DNA of 36,319 nt from an uncultured Bacteroidota bacterium (GCA_902774175.1 CACYHG010000018.1:1-36319); one strand, 5' to 3'. Shown: positions 1 through 8,730, numbered from the stretch's first letter. Notes: generated by a model from the letters alone, not told the origin. Program-made: numbers and translations.

Positions 1-137
1 CACAGGATCCGCGCCCCTCATACCATCAGGATGCGGATCGGGTTTACGGCTTTGTGTACGAGGGTATGGAGATCAGGTTCCGGGTGGAAGGTGACCGCGC
101 CGTTGTGGTGGCGGTGGATAAAAATGAAAATAAATAG
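1..137 (+). CDS. 3' end of an unidentified gene (partial)
   Basis: An open frame enters from the left edge (first full codon at base 3) and ends at the TAG at 135-137, giving the last 44 residues of a protein. The visible tail is charged and contains the stretch GFVYEGMEIRFRVEGDRAVV, which looks like alternating beta strands. No recognisable motif is present, so no function is proposed. The ROK kinase starts 32 bases downstream on the same strand with no promoter core or terminator visible between them, so the two may be co-transcribed. Confidence 0.5.
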   Translation, partial: QDPRPSYHQDADRVYGFVYEGMEIRFRVEGDRAVVVAVDKNENK

Positions 138-169
138 TATTAATTTCTAAAATCAAAAAATTCTAAAAT

Positions 170-1123
170 ATGAAAAAAAAGCTTGGTATCGGTGTCGACA
201 TAGGTGGCACCAACACGGATTTCGGCCTTGTGGATGCCGAAGGTAACATTGTACGGCGCGGACGTCTGAAAATGGCCGGTTATGATGATGTTGCGGTTTA
301 TGTTAAGGATTTGGCGGAGGCGCTGCTTGCCGCTCTCGGCGAACTTGATGCCGAGGCGGAGGGTATCGGCATCGGCGCCCCTAACGGCAATTTCCACACA
401 TCATGCATCGAACATGCGCCCAATCTGAAATTCAAGGGGATAATACCGTTGAGCGAAATGATACGGCAGTACATCAATGTGCCGGTCATGCTCTCCAACG
501 ATGCCAACGCCGCAGCCTACGGCGAGCTTATTTATGGCGGTGCCAAGGGGATGAAGGACATTATCATGTTCACCCTGGGCACAGGTGTCGGCAGCGGGGT
601 CATTGTGGACGGGAAGCTTGTGCACGGCTTCACAGGCTGCGCCGGGGAGCTGGGACATGCCATCCTTGTTCCGGAGGGACGGCTTTGCACCTGCGGACGT
701 CGCGGCTGTCTGGAAGAATATGCCTCCGCACGAGGCATCTGCCAGACATTCGACGAATTGCGCCGTTGGGTCACCTGTTATACCGGAAAATTGGCGAATA
801 TACCCCTGCGAGGGCTTGACACCAAGCTGATTGCGGATGCTGCCTATGCGGGAGATGAGGTCGCGCTCAAGGCTTTTGAACGTACGGGATTCCTGCTGGG
901 GATAGCGGCGGCAAATGCGGTTGCAGCAACCTCGCCCGAGGCGGTCTTCCTGATGGGCGGGCCTGTCCAGGCCGGAAAAATCTTGATGGAGCCGTTGGAG
1001 AAATCCTTCCACGAACACCTTTATGTCTCGTTCAAGGGGAAGACGCAGATACGTGTCTCCGAACTGAACGCCAACGATGTCGCCATACTTGGGGCTGCGG
1101 CGTTGGTGAAGATGCCGCGCTGA
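170..1123 (+). CDS. ROK-family sugar kinase (glucokinase-like)
   Basis: This 317-residue protein is a ROK-family kinase, which phosphorylates a hexose such as glucose with ATP in the cytoplasm. The N-terminus has the phosphate-binding loop GVDIGGTNTDFGLVD (about residues 8-22). SNDANAAAYGE near residue 110 carries the catalytic Asp. GTGVGSGVIVDGKLVHG is the second nucleotide/sugar segment. CTCGRRGCLEEYAS is the ROK zinc motif with three Cys and the sugar-contacting Glu. Length is normal for single-domain ROK kinases without an HTH. Substrate cannot be decided: glucose, N-acetylmannosamine and N-acetylglucosamine kinases share these motifs. The ATG at 170 lies right before the first strand and fits the family start. 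It converges with the RluA-type gene, 19 bp apart. Confidence 0.9.
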   Translation: MKKKLGIGVDIGGTNTDFGLVDAEGNIVRRGRLKMAGYDDVAVYVKDLAEALLAALGELDAEAEGIGIGAPNGNFHTSCIEHAPNLKFKGIIPLSEMIRQYINVPVMLSNDANAAAYGELIYGGAKGMKDIIMFTLGTGVGSGVIVDGKLVHGFTGCAGELGHAILVPEGRLCTCGRRGCLEEYASARGICQTFDELRRWVTCYTGKLANIPLRGLDTKLIADAAYAGDEVALKAFERTGFLLGIAAANAVAATSPEAVFLMGGPVQAGKILMEPLEKSFHEHLYVSFKGKTQIRVSELNANDVAILGAAALVKMPR

Positions 1124-1142
1124 TTCCTGACATTGTTGCGTG

Positions 1143-1781
1143 TCAGGGGCAGGAGAAAGGCACTTTGGTTTCAAAGCGGAGCTCCTTCCCTGTCACGGGA
1201 TGGTGGAAGCAGAGCCGGTAGGCATGCAGGCAGAGCCGTCCCAACGGGTCGCTGCCGTCCCCATATTTCCTGTCTCCGGCCACCGGAAAACCGATGTCCC
1301 GCATGTGGACGCGGATCTGGTTCTTGCGTCCTGTATCAAGTTTAAGTTCCACAAGGGAATATTCCTCCCCTGCATGGATGGTGCGGAAATGTGTTACAGC
1401 AAACTTGCCCCCGTTGTCGTATGGGCTGGAGTAGGTGTAATACATTTTGTTGTCCTTCAGCCATGATGAGACGGTGCCTTCCGGCTCCGTCATCTTTCCG
1501 TGCACTATTGCCATGTAGCGGCGGTCGTACACCCGTTGCTTCCAGTCCTCCTCAAACTGCAGGGCGATACGCTTCTCCTTTGCGAACAGCAGCAGTCCGG
1601 ATGTTTCGCGGTCCAGCCTGTGGATCGTGTGGGCGCGGCACCGCTGGTGTGTCTGTTCCAGGTAGCCGTTCAGCATGGTCTGTGCACTCTCCCTCCTTGG
1701 GTCGGGCGAATTGGTCAGCAGCCCCTCCGGCTTATTGACAACCAATATGTACCGGTCCTCAAAAAGGATCTCCATCTCCAT
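1143..1781 (-). CDS. RluA-family rRNA/tRNA pseudouridine synthase
   Basis: The protein isomerises uridine to pseudouridine in structured RNA. The core motif HTIHRLDRETSGLLLFAKE carries the catalytic Asp (HRLD), and the family N-terminal strand ILFEDRYILVVNKPEGLL precedes it. A later segment, ELKLDTGRKNQIRVHMRDIG, is the RluA substrate-binding part. There is no S4 domain, unlike the RluD gene at 3745. I chose the ATG at 1781, just before the conserved ILFEDRYI strand and preceded by a purine-rich AGAGGGCGG; this gives 212 residues. An ATG at 1820 is also possible. The frame stays open to 1913 but the extra residues look non-coding. RNA target unknown (RluA, RluC and TruC types look alike). It is divergent from the lipid kinase. 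Confidence 0.85.
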   Translation of the reverse strand: MEMEILFEDRYILVVNKPEGLLTNSPDPRRESAQTMLNGYLEQTHQRCRAHTIHRLDRETSGLLLFAKEKRIALQFEEDWKQRVYDRRYMAIVHGKMTEPEGTVSSWLKDNKMYYTYSSPYDNGGKFAVTHFRTIHAGEEYSLVELKLDTGRKNQIRVHMRDIGFPVAGDRKYGDGSDPLGRLCLHAYRLCFHHPVTGKELRFETKVPFSCP

Positions 1782-1885
1782 GTTCCGCCCTCTGTTGCGG
1801 TGTCCGTTCTCCTGTTTCATGTCCTGACAACGAAAAAAAAGCGGATATATTTTCCAATATGGCGGGTTGGTATTCGCTTTTTGAT

Positions 1886-1893
1886 TATTTTTG
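1886..1893 (+). promoter_or_regulatory. Bacteroidetes -7 promoter core for the lipid kinase
   Basis: TATTTTTG matches the Bacteroidetes TAnnTTTG core exactly, with a TTG at 1867-1869 placed as a possible -33 element. The predicted start of transcription near 1900 would leave about 30 nt of leader before the ATG at 1931. Confidence 0.55.
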
Positions 1894-1930
1894 CAACTTG
1901 TATCAGAAAACATTTGAAAGAACTGTCCGA

Positions 1931-2824
1931 ATGAAGAAGCGCATACTTTTCATCATCAATCCCAAATCCGGCACGGGCCGCTACAGGCGTGTGCCGCAGC
2001 GGGTGGAGCGTTTTCTGGACAGGGAGAAGTTCGATTATGACATCCGCTACACCGAACGTAGCGGGCATGCGGCTGAACTGGCTGCGCAGGCTGTCAGCGA
2101 GGGGGTCTCGGTTGTGGTTTCGGTCGGTGGGGACGGCACGCTGAATGAGGTTGTCCGTTCGCTGGCCGGGACGGAGACTGCGCTTGCCGTTTTTCCGACC
2201 GGTTCCGGCAACGGGCTGGCGCACCACATGCACCTGCCGTTCAATCTGAAGCGGGCGGTGCTGCTGCTTAACCGTGACCATGAGGAAAAGATCGACACCG
2301 TAAACTTGGACGGAATGACCTATGCCAGCATTGCAGGCGTCGGTTTTGACGCTTTTGTGGCGGAAAGGTACAGCCATGTCAGACGTCGCGGCTTCTTCCC
2401 ATATTTCCGGATAATCCTTTCAAGCTATTTCCGGTACCGCCCCCGCACATACCGCCTGACAGGTGAGGGACGCACAGCCGAGTTCGAGGCCCTGCTGGTC
2501 TCGTTCGCAAACTCGTCACAATGGGGGTTCGACGTGAAAATATCGCCTGAGGCCTCGGTGCAGGACGGGCTGGTCGATGTGACGGTGGTGCGAAAGCCGC
2601 CGCTTTATGCTCTGCCCCGCGTCCTGCTGTTCCTTTTTTCCGGCAAGCTGGAGAGGATGAAAAAATATGTCAGTGTCTATGAAATGAAAAATTTCAGCGT
2701 TGAGGCTGCCGACACCAAACCGTTGTTCACCCATCTGGACGGTGATTTTGCCGGGATGCGGCAGCGGGTGGATGTGGAGGTTGCCCCGAAGTCGCTGCAA
2801 ATGGTGTTGAAACAAACTTACTGA
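1931..2824 (+). CDS. Diacylglycerol kinase / YegS-LCB5-family lipid kinase
   Basis: This 297-residue cytoplasmic enzyme belongs to the DAGK catalytic family that transfers phosphate from ATP to diacylglycerol or a related lipid. The N-terminal ILFIINPKSGTG is the family start (about residues 4-15). GGDGTLNEVVRSLAG carries the nucleotide-binding GGDGT motif near residue 67, followed by FPTGSGNGLAHH, the typical GTxNxxA-like segment. The C-terminal half has the beta-sandwich signature ending in HLDGDF. Length matches the family. I took the ATG at 1931 rather than an upstream one at 1859 because the promoter core at 1886-1893 lies between them and the family begins with KKRILFIINP. In Bacteroidetes some members may act on sphingoid bases; the sequence does not say which lipid is used. 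Confidence 0.87.
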   Translation: MKKRILFIINPKSGTGRYRRVPQRVERFLDREKFDYDIRYTERSGHAAELAAQAVSEGVSVVVSVGGDGTLNEVVRSLAGTETALAVFPTGSGNGLAHHMHLPFNLKRAVLLLNRDHEEKIDTVNLDGMTYASIAGVGFDAFVAERYSHVRRRGFFPYFRIILSSYFRYRPRTYRLTGEGRTAEFEALLVSFANSSQWGFDVKISPEASVQDGLVDVTVVRKPPLYALPRVLLFLFSGKLERMKKYVSVYEMKNFSVEAADTKPLFTHLDGDFAGMRQRVDVEVAPKSLQMVLKQTY

Positions 2825-2843
2825 ACAATAAAACATAAAACAA

Positions 2844-3668
2844 ATGAAACTTAAATTGGAACGTCCGTTGGTCTTTTTCGATCTTGAAACGACAGGTGTC
2901 AATGTCGGGAAGGACAAAATTGTGGAAATAAGTATGGTGAAGCTTCATCCGGACCAGTCGGAGGAGATAAAGACCCTGTTGGTCAATCCCGGCATGCACA
3001 TTCCGGAGGAGGTTTCCAAGATACATGGCATCTATGACAAGGATGTGGCTGACAAGCCGACCTTTGCACAGTGTGCGGGTGAGATTCGCGATTTCCTGAA
3101 AAACTGCGACCTCGCCGGTTATAACCTGCTGAAGTTTGATGTGCCGCTGTTGGTTGAGGAGTTTCTGCGGAACGATATGGATTTTGATTTGCGCGGCATA
3201 AGGATTATTGATGTCCAGAACATTTTCCATAAGATGGAACCGCGCACACTGGTGGCCGCCTACAAGTTCTATTGCGGCAAGCCGCTGGAGAACGCCCACA
3301 GTGCCGAGGCGGACGCCCGTGCCACTCTGGAGGTGCTGGAGTCCCAGCTGGACCGCTATCAGGGCGTCCCCTATGTGGATGCCAACGAGGTGGAGTGTTA
3401 TCCTGTGGTGAACGACATCAGCAAGCTGGCCTTCTTCTCCAATGCCGGCCACAACGTTGATCTGGCCGGCCACATCATCTGGAACAACAAGGACCAGGAG
3501 GTGTTTGCCTTCGGCAAGCACAAGGGCGAGCCGGTGCGCGAGGTCTTCCGCAGGGAGCGTAACTATTACGACTGGATAATGAAGGCCGACTTCCCGCTCT
3601 ACACGAAAAAGGTGGTCACACGGATTTACGAGGCGGAATATCTGCAGGATTTGGGGAAGGTGCTGTAA
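2844..3668 (+). CDS. DnaQ-like DEDDh 3'-5' exonuclease
   Basis: A 274-residue protein with an N-terminal exonuclease domain. FFDLETTGVNVGKDKIVEIS (about residues 11-30) provides the Asp and Glu of ExoI. NLLKFDVPLL supplies the ExoII Asp. HSAEADARATLEVL near residue 152 is ExoIII with the H of DEDDh. After residue 190 comes a second conserved part with FAFGKHKGEPVREVF and YYDWIMKADFP, often found fused to such exonucleases in Bacteroidetes. It is shorter than and different from DNA polymerase III alpha, so it is either a stand-alone exonuclease or an epsilon-like proofreader. It starts 19 bp after the lipid kinase and is probably co-transcribed with it. Confidence 0.87.
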   Translation: MKLKLERPLVFFDLETTGVNVGKDKIVEISMVKLHPDQSEEIKTLLVNPGMHIPEEVSKIHGIYDKDVADKPTFAQCAGEIRDFLKNCDLAGYNLLKFDVPLLVEEFLRNDMDFDLRGIRIIDVQNIFHKMEPRTLVAAYKFYCGKPLENAHSAEADARATLEVLESQLDRYQGVPYVDANEVECYPVVNDISKLAFFSNAGHNVDLAGHIIWNNKDQEVFAFGKHKGEPVREVFRRERNYYDWIMKADFPLYTKKVVTRIYEAEYLQDLGKVL

Positions 3669-3744
3669 TAACCGGACAAAACCGGACAATAAACCGACAA
3701 AAGTTGCGTTTGCCATAAATTAAAAACGGATTTTTAAAAAAGGA

Positions 3745-4908
3745 ATGGAAGAAGAGCATGTGATGTCAGCGGCGGAGGAGCCGGCGGAGACGGACGGTGT
3801 GCAGGAGGTGCAGGGTTCCGCCCCAGAGGAGGGAGAGGAGCTGTATGAGCATTACCGTGTGGAGGTGGATCCCGGACAGGAGCCGTTGCGTATAGACCGT
3901 TTCCTGTGCGCACGCATCCGGAATGTCTCCCGCAACAAAATCCAGCAGGCGCTCCGTGCCGACAACATCCTGGTGAACGACAAGCCTGTAAAGCCAAACT
4001 ATCCGGTACGCCCCAAGGATGTGGTTTCCGTTGTGATGGCAGAGCCTCCCCGTGATAGCGAAATCGTTCCGGAGGATATTCCGGTGGACATTATGTACGA
4101 GGATGATGATGTGATTGTTGTGAACAAACGGGCCGGTATGGTGGTGCATCCCGCTTACGGAAACTATTCCGGCACACTTGTAAACGCGCTCTCGTGGTAT
4201 CTCGGGAACCGTCCTGACGATGTGCGTCCTGAACGCAACCCTTATCTTGTCCATCGTATAGACAAGGACACTTCGGGTGTGCTGCTGGTGGCCAAGAATG
4301 AGATGGCGCAGGCCAGGCTTGCGCATGATTTCTTCTATCATAACATCAACCGGCGCTATCAGGCTCTTGTGTGGGGCGATTTTGATGCGGATGAGGGGAC
4401 GGTAGACGCCAATCTTGCCCGCAACATCCGTGACCGCCGCATGGTGGAGGTTTGTGCGGAGCCCGGTCTGGGCAAGCATGCTGTCACCCATTGGAAGGTG
4501 TTGGAGCGTTTCGGCTATGTCACACTGGTGGAATGCCGGCTTGAGACGGGGCGCACCCACCAGATCCGCGCCCACATGCGCTTTATCGGCCATCCGCTCT
4601 TCAACGATGCGTTGTATGGCGGGAGCCGGATTCTGAAAGGCACCATTTTTTCCAAATACAAGCAGTTCGTGCACAATTGCTTTGAAATGCTTCCAAGACA
4701 GGCGTTGCATGCCAAGTGCTTGGGATTCACACATCCGGGGAACGGAGAGCAGATGTTTTTCGACAGTCCTCTGCCGGAGGATATGGCTTCCGTGCTTGAG
4801 AAGTGGCGCAAATATGCCTACCACAAGAGCTATGAGGAGGATGCCGCCACGCTCACCAAATTGGATTTGGACGAGAAATCAGTTTTATTGTCAAACAAAT
4901 ACAAGTAA
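3745..4908 (+). CDS. rluD: RluD-type 23S rRNA pseudouridine synthase with S4 domain
   Basis: The product (387 residues) should make pseudouridines in 23S rRNA helix 69 if it is a true RluD. An acidic N-terminal extension of about 35 residues precedes an S4 RNA-binding domain (RIDRFLCARIRNVSRNKIQQ onwards, about residues 50-105). The catalytic domain follows: VVNKRAGMVVHPAYGNYSGT, then LVHRIDKDTSGVLLVAKN with the catalytic Asp, and LETGRTHQIRAHM. The length is slightly above the usual 320-350 residues because of the acidic head and a C-terminal tail. The 76-bp gap upstream is A-rich and holds short direct repeats of ACCGGACAA, with no clear promoter. The start at 3745 is the first ATG; an in-frame ATG at 3763 is possible. 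Confidence 0.88.
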   Translation: MEEEHVMSAAEEPAETDGVQEVQGSAPEEGEELYEHYRVEVDPGQEPLRIDRFLCARIRNVSRNKIQQALRADNILVNDKPVKPNYPVRPKDVVSVVMAEPPRDSEIVPEDIPVDIMYEDDDVIVVNKRAGMVVHPAYGNYSGTLVNALSWYLGNRPDDVRPERNPYLVHRIDKDTSGVLLVAKNEMAQARLAHDFFYHNINRRYQALVWGDFDADEGTVDANLARNIRDRRMVEVCAEPGLGKHAVTHWKVLERFGYVTLVECRLETGRTHQIRAHMRFIGHPLFNDALYGGSRILKGTIFSKYKQFVHNCFEMLPRQALHAKCLGFTHPGNGEQMFFDSPLPEDMASVLEKWRKYAYHKSYEEDAATLTKLDLDEKSVLLSNKYK

Positions 4909-4930
4909 AAAACAAATAAATAGAATAGAA

Positions 4931-6022
4931 ATGATGAAGCATTACGTTGTGACAATCGGTTTGGCCATGATGTTCATTGTAGGGTGGCTGTTGCCGTCTC
5001 AGGCGAAGGAATGTCTGGTCGGTGTGCTTGAAAACGGCCCGCACACACATCAGGTCTCACTTTATTTTGCAATGAGCGGTGACAGGCAGGCTCCGCTGGA
5101 GGTTTCGGCAGTGGATGCCGACGGCAATTTTTCGTTCCAATACCGTCCGAAGGCCATAGGCTGCTACACCTTGCAGTTTGAAAACGCCAAAAGTGTGCTC
5201 TGCGTGCTGCGTCCCGGCCAGACGGTATACCTGACCATCGATGCACGTACCGGCATGTTGCTGAAGACTGCCAATTCCGATGAGAACACTCTGCTGCTGA
5301 ACTACCAGCAGCGGCTGATAGATCTGGACGTGCGGAAAAAAACGCTGATGGAGGCCCATCAGAAAAAGGAGAATCCGAATTTCCAGCAGCAGATGTCCGA
5401 ATTGGAGAAGGAACGGCTTGCGGCTGTGGTGTCGTTGTGTGAGGCCAATCCTGAAAATTATGCCTCCGCGGCCCTGTTGGAGTATTTGGATGCCGACTTT
5501 TATGCCTCCACTTACGAGACGGTGCTGACGCCGTTGTGCAAAAAATACCGTAAGGATGCCTTTCTGGCGCATAAGTGGGAGCAGCTGCAGAAATCCCAGC
5601 GGCTTGCGCCGGGCAATACCGCTCCGGATTTCACACTTTCCGACCTCTATGGAAAACAGGTCTCACTTTCATCCTACAAGGGGAAGGTGGTGCTGCTCGA
5701 CTTCTGGGCGTCATGGTGTCCCGACTGCCGCCGCGCCAGCCCGTACATGCGTTATCTGTACAGGAAATACCATGACAAAGGTCTTGAAATAGTCGGTGTC
5801 TCCTTAGACAATGACCGCGAACGCTGGTATTCCGGAGTGCAGACCGATTCCCTGCAATGGACGCAGTTAAGTTCGCTGCAGCGTTGGGAGTGTCCGGTCG
5901 CGAAGGCCTATAACATCCATTGGATTCCTACGCTGGTCCTGATTGACCGCGATGGGCGCATTGTGGCACGCCGTTTGGAGGGTGAGGAACTGGAGTCGAA
6001 AATCCGTTCTTTGTTACCGTAG
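4931..6022 (+). CDS. TlpA-like thioredoxin with DUF4369-like N-domain (CPDC active site)
   Basis: A 363-residue exported thiol-disulfide protein. A signal peptide covers about residues 1-25 (hydrophobic run ending near LLPSQAKE). A beta-rich DUF4369-like domain follows, then a helical linker, then an AhpC/TSA-thioredoxin domain from about residue 230. That domain starts APDFTLSDLYGKQVSLSSYK, with active site DFWASWCPDCRR and cis-proline loop HWIPTLVLID. The redox pair is C-P-D-C; the more usual pair in TlpA/ResA proteins is CxPC. It should face the periplasm and reduce or isomerise disulfides; the partner is unknown. The next gene is a paralogue with the same architecture. I used the ATG at 4931 because it begins the signal peptide; an ATG three bases later is equally possible. 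Confidence 0.85.
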   Translation: MMKHYVVTIGLAMMFIVGWLLPSQAKECLVGVLENGPHTHQVSLYFAMSGDRQAPLEVSAVDADGNFSFQYRPKAIGCYTLQFENAKSVLCVLRPGQTVYLTIDARTGMLLKTANSDENTLLLNYQQRLIDLDVRKKTLMEAHQKKENPNFQQQMSELEKERLAAVVSLCEANPENYASAALLEYLDADFYASTYETVLTPLCKKYRKDAFLAHKWEQLQKSQRLAPGNTAPDFTLSDLYGKQVSLSSYKGKVVLLDFWASWCPDCRRASPYMRYLYRKYHDKGLEIVGVSLDNDRERWYSGVQTDSLQWTQLSSLQRWECPVAKAYNIHWIPTLVLIDRDGRIVARRLEGEELESKIRSLLP

Positions 6023-6050
6023 TATTGTTTAAAGTAAAATTAATGACAGC

Positions 6051-7145
6051 ATGAAAAAGAATATCATTGTCAGATTTTGGATGGTGCTGCTGCTTGGCGC
6101 CTCCTTCCTGAATGTGCAGTGCGCAGGAAAGAAGGTCATGTTCAAGGGGATTGTGGCCAATTATTCGGTGCAGGACAGCGTGGAGCTGTATGACGCTCTC
6201 GGACGGCAGAAGGCCGCGTTGGAGAAGGCCGCCGTGGAAAAGGGGGTGTTCAAGTTCTATTACAATCCGGTGGAGATTGGATATTACATTGTGCATTTTT
6301 CCAATGGGAAGAATGTGCTTTGCGTGCTGGTGCCGGACAGGCAGATTGAATTGGGGATTGATGCCTCAAACGGCATGATCACGTCCGTGAAGAATTCTCC
6401 GGAAAACGATCTCTTCCTGCAATTCCAGCAGATGATGGTGAAGCTGGAGCAGCAAAAGGACAGCATGGTTCGTGCGCATCAGGAGAAGCCGGATCCCGAT
6501 ATCCAGAAAAAAATGCAGGAGCTGGAAAACAGGCGCGGCTCCATGTTGGCGAAACTCTGCTGGGATAATGCCGACAACTACGCAACTGCGGCGTTGATGG
6601 ATTACATGAAATACGAACAGGCCCCAGTGGTGTTCGACACGGTCTTTGCACGTTTGTTGCGCAAGTATCCGAACGATGAGTATATAAATCATCGCAACAA
6701 GGAAATCTCCGCATCCAAATTTTTGTCGGTTGGTGCAGTGGCACCGGATTTCACGCTTCCGGACACCAACAAGGTGAATGTGGCGCTCTCCTCCTTCCGT
6801 GGGAAGGTTGTGGTGGTGGATTTTTGGGCCTCATGGTGCCGTCCATGCAGGCAGGAGAATCCGAATATGGTCAGGCTTTACAAGGATTTTCACGACAAAG
6901 GGTTTGAAATACTTGGTGTTTCGCTCGATGGAGACCGCACAAGCTGGATGGATGCCATACACAAGGACGGGCTTTATTGGACACAGGTCAGCGACCTGAA
7001 ACGTTGGCAGTGCGCTGCAGCCCAACAGTACAATGTTACGGGTATTCCCTTTACGGTGCTGATTGACCGAGAAGGGAAGATTGTGGCCAAGGGGTTGCGC
7101 GGCAACGAACTACGGCAGAAGGTGCAGGAATTGTTGGGAAAATAG
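6051..7145 (+). CDS. TlpA-like thioredoxin, paralogue of the upstream gene (CRPC active site)
   Basis: This 364-residue exported protein has the same order of parts as its upstream neighbour: signal peptide (about 1-25), DUF4369-like beta domain, a charged helical stretch with many Lys/Glu/Gln (about 125-170), and a C-terminal thioredoxin fold. The fold starts at VAPDFTLPDTNKVNVALSSF, with active site DFWASWCRPCRQ and cis-Pro loop VTGIPFTVLID. The CRPC pair differs from the CPDC of its neighbour. The Cys in LNVQCAGK near residue 24 could be a lipidation site, but the preceding residues fit a lipobox poorly. A 28-bp gap to the upstream gene and a 10-bp gap to porQ suggest one transcript, so the pair may serve disulfide handling for exported proteins; that link is inference. 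Confidence 0.85.
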   Translation: MKKNIIVRFWMVLLLGASFLNVQCAGKKVMFKGIVANYSVQDSVELYDALGRQKAALEKAAVEKGVFKFYYNPVEIGYYIVHFSNGKNVLCVLVPDRQIELGIDASNGMITSVKNSPENDLFLQFQQMMVKLEQQKDSMVRAHQEKPDPDIQKKMQELENRRGSMLAKLCWDNADNYATAALMDYMKYEQAPVVFDTVFARLLRKYPNDEYINHRNKEISASKFLSVGAVAPDFTLPDTNKVNVALSSFRGKVVVVDFWASWCRPCRQENPNMVRLYKDFHDKGFEILGVSLDGDRTSWMDAIHKDGLYWTQVSDLKRWQCAAAQQYNVTGIPFTVLIDREGKIVAKGLRGNELRQKVQELLGK

Positions 7146-7155
7146 CTGGCAGCTG

Positions 7156-8196
7156 ATGCGAAAACTATTGTTGCTCGGAATCTTATTTGTTCTCCCGTTT
7201 TGGATGGCGGCGCAGACAGGCGGCACCACAGTCTTCAATTTTCTGGCGGTGCCGACTGCAGGACGTCAGGCTGCCTTGGGCGGAAAACTGCTTTCCGTGC
7301 GGGATGCGGATCCCACCTTGGCGGTGGGTAATCCCTCGCTTCTGCGTCCGGATCTGGACCGGAGCCTCTCCCTTCAGTGTGTGGACTTCTTTTCCAATGC
7401 CTTTTACGGCAATGCTGACTACATCCGCAGCTGGGATGCCGGCACCTTCCGGTTCGGGGTGCATGCCATCTCCTATGGACGCTTTGACGGTTACGACATC
7501 TATGAGAACGAGACCGGCACCTTTTCCGCTGGTGACTACGTGCTGACTGCCGGGTTCGGGCGTGAGATTGTTCCTGGAAAGGTTTCTATGGGGATGAATG
7601 TGAAGGGGATTTTGTCCTATTATGAGACCTATTTCTCCGCCGGACTTGCAGTTGATGCGGCCGCATCCTATTACAACGATGATAAAGACTTCAGCATGAG
7701 CCTGATGGCGACCAACATCGGGGCGCAGTTCATCCGGTATGACGATGAGCGCGAACCGCTTCCATTTGATTTGCAGCTGGCCATATCCCGCAGGTTGGAG
7801 CATCTGCCGGCGCGTTTCCATTTTGTGTTCCATCATCTTACGCAGTGGAACCTGCGCTTTGACGACCCGACCGACCCTTATCTGGAGTATGATGTGGTTT
7901 CTGGTGAGATGAAGCAAAAGTCAGGCGTGGAGCGCTTTGTGGACAATGCCTTCCGCCACTTCATCCTCGGTTTGGAGCTGGAACCGGCCAAGGTGTTGTC
8001 CCTGCAGTTTTCCTACAATTATGACATGCGGCGCGAGATGCGTCTTTACAACAAACCTGGTGCGGCCGGACTTGCCTACGGTGTCACCCTGCACATCCGG
8101 AAGTTCAATGTGCAGTATGCCCGGGTGCATTACAACACCGCATCTGTCCCGAATTTCTTCACTTTGTCAACGAATTTAAGTACATTTATTAAATAA
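7156..8196 (+). CDS. porQ: Type IX secretion system protein PorQ
   Basis: The 346-residue protein matches PorQ, an outer-membrane beta-barrel T9SS accessory protein described in Porphyromonas gingivalis. A signal peptide (about residues 1-20, ending AAQ) is followed by the characteristic opening FNFLAVPTAGRQAALGGKLL and SVRDADPTLAVGNPSLLRPD. The rest alternates short strands, as expected for an OmpP1/FadL-like barrel. I took the ATG at 7156 because it starts a clean signal peptide; upstream in-frame residues overlap the thioredoxin gene. In P. gingivalis PorQ works with PorU, PorV and PorZ in the attachment complex at the surface. The presence here, together with the T9SS substrate at 30764, supports a T9SS-bearing organism. 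No other structural T9SS gene lies in the window. Confidence 0.85.
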   Translation: MRKLLLLGILFVLPFWMAAQTGGTTVFNFLAVPTAGRQAALGGKLLSVRDADPTLAVGNPSLLRPDLDRSLSLQCVDFFSNAFYGNADYIRSWDAGTFRFGVHAISYGRFDGYDIYENETGTFSAGDYVLTAGFGREIVPGKVSMGMNVKGILSYYETYFSAGLAVDAAASYYNDDKDFSMSLMATNIGAQFIRYDDEREPLPFDLQLAISRRLEHLPARFHFVFHHLTQWNLRFDDPTDPYLEYDVVSGEMKQKSGVERFVDNAFRHFILGLELEPAKVLSLQFSYNYDMRREMRLYNKPGAAGLAYGVTLHIRKFNVQYARVHYNTASVPNFFTLSTNLSTFIK

Positions 8197-8203
8197 CAGC
8201 GAA

Positions 8204-8725
8204 ATGAGTTTTTTGACAGTTGTCATAGGTATGGTGGCGGTTGCCGCCGTGGTCGGGCTGACCAGCTATTGGATGCTTCGGCTAAGCAACGAAAAGGAAT
8301 TGAAGAAAATAGTGTTGGAGAAGAAGAGGGAGGCCTCATCCGCTGTGGCTCCCATCCGCCTGCAGGCCTATGAGCGGGTTGCCCTGCTGCTGGAGCGCAT
8401 ACGGCCGGAGAGCCTGCTGCTGCGCGAAATGCCGGGCGACCGCACGGTTGCCCAGTACCATGCCTTCCTGATGACCTCCATCAGGAACGAATTTGAACAT
8501 AACCTTTCCCAGCAGGTCTATATCTCCTCCGCATTATGGGAGGCAGTGAAGCGTGCGCGGGAGGAGACGGCGAAGGTCCTGCACCTGGCTGCCGGCTCTC
8601 TGGCGGACGACGCCCCAGGAACCCAACTGGCCTCACGCATTCTGGAAATGACCGTGTCGGTGAAGAACGAGCCGACCGATGAGGCATTGGCGTTGCTGCA
8701 CCAGGAGGTGAAGGAGCTGTATTAG
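8204..8725 (+). CDS. Small membrane-anchored protein conserved in Bacteroidetes
   Basis: This 173-residue protein has one N-terminal transmembrane helix (about residues 4-26, FLTVVIGMVAVAAVVGLTSY) followed by a charged helical cytoplasmic part. The segment VAPIRLQAYERVALLLERIR followed by PESLLLRE resembles a conserved Bacteroidetes family that I recall as DUF7935; that assignment is from memory and tentative. Function is unknown. It starts 7 bp after porQ and so is probably translated from the same mRNA. It meets radA tail to tail with a 5-bp gap. Confidence 0.75.
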   Translation: MSFLTVVIGMVAVAAVVGLTSYWMLRLSNEKELKKIVLEKKREASSAVAPIRLQAYERVALLLERIRPESLLLREMPGDRTVAQYHAFLMTSIRNEFEHNLSQQVYISSALWEAVKRAREETAKVLHLAAGSLADDAPGTQLASRILEMTVSVKNEPTDEALALLHQEVKELY

Positions 8726-8730
8726 TCCAT

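Noticed and set aside
1126..1147. Inverted repeat CCTGACA/TGTCAGG between the ROK kinase and the RluA-type gene
   Set aside because: Only a 7-bp stem with no T-run on either side, and it overlaps the stop codon of the leftward gene; not enough to call a terminator.
401..1174. Long open frame on the minus strand opposite the ROK kinase, and similar long opposite-strand frames across 13.2-15.7 kb and 26.0-27.3 kb
   Set aside because: They lie inside genes with clear family motifs on the other strand and translate to Arg/His/Gln-rich sequence without domains; shadows of GC-rich codons.
3669..3744. Short direct repeats of ACCGGACAA before rluD
   Set aside because: Only two full copies and one partial, with no spacer structure; not a CRISPR or a convincing operator.
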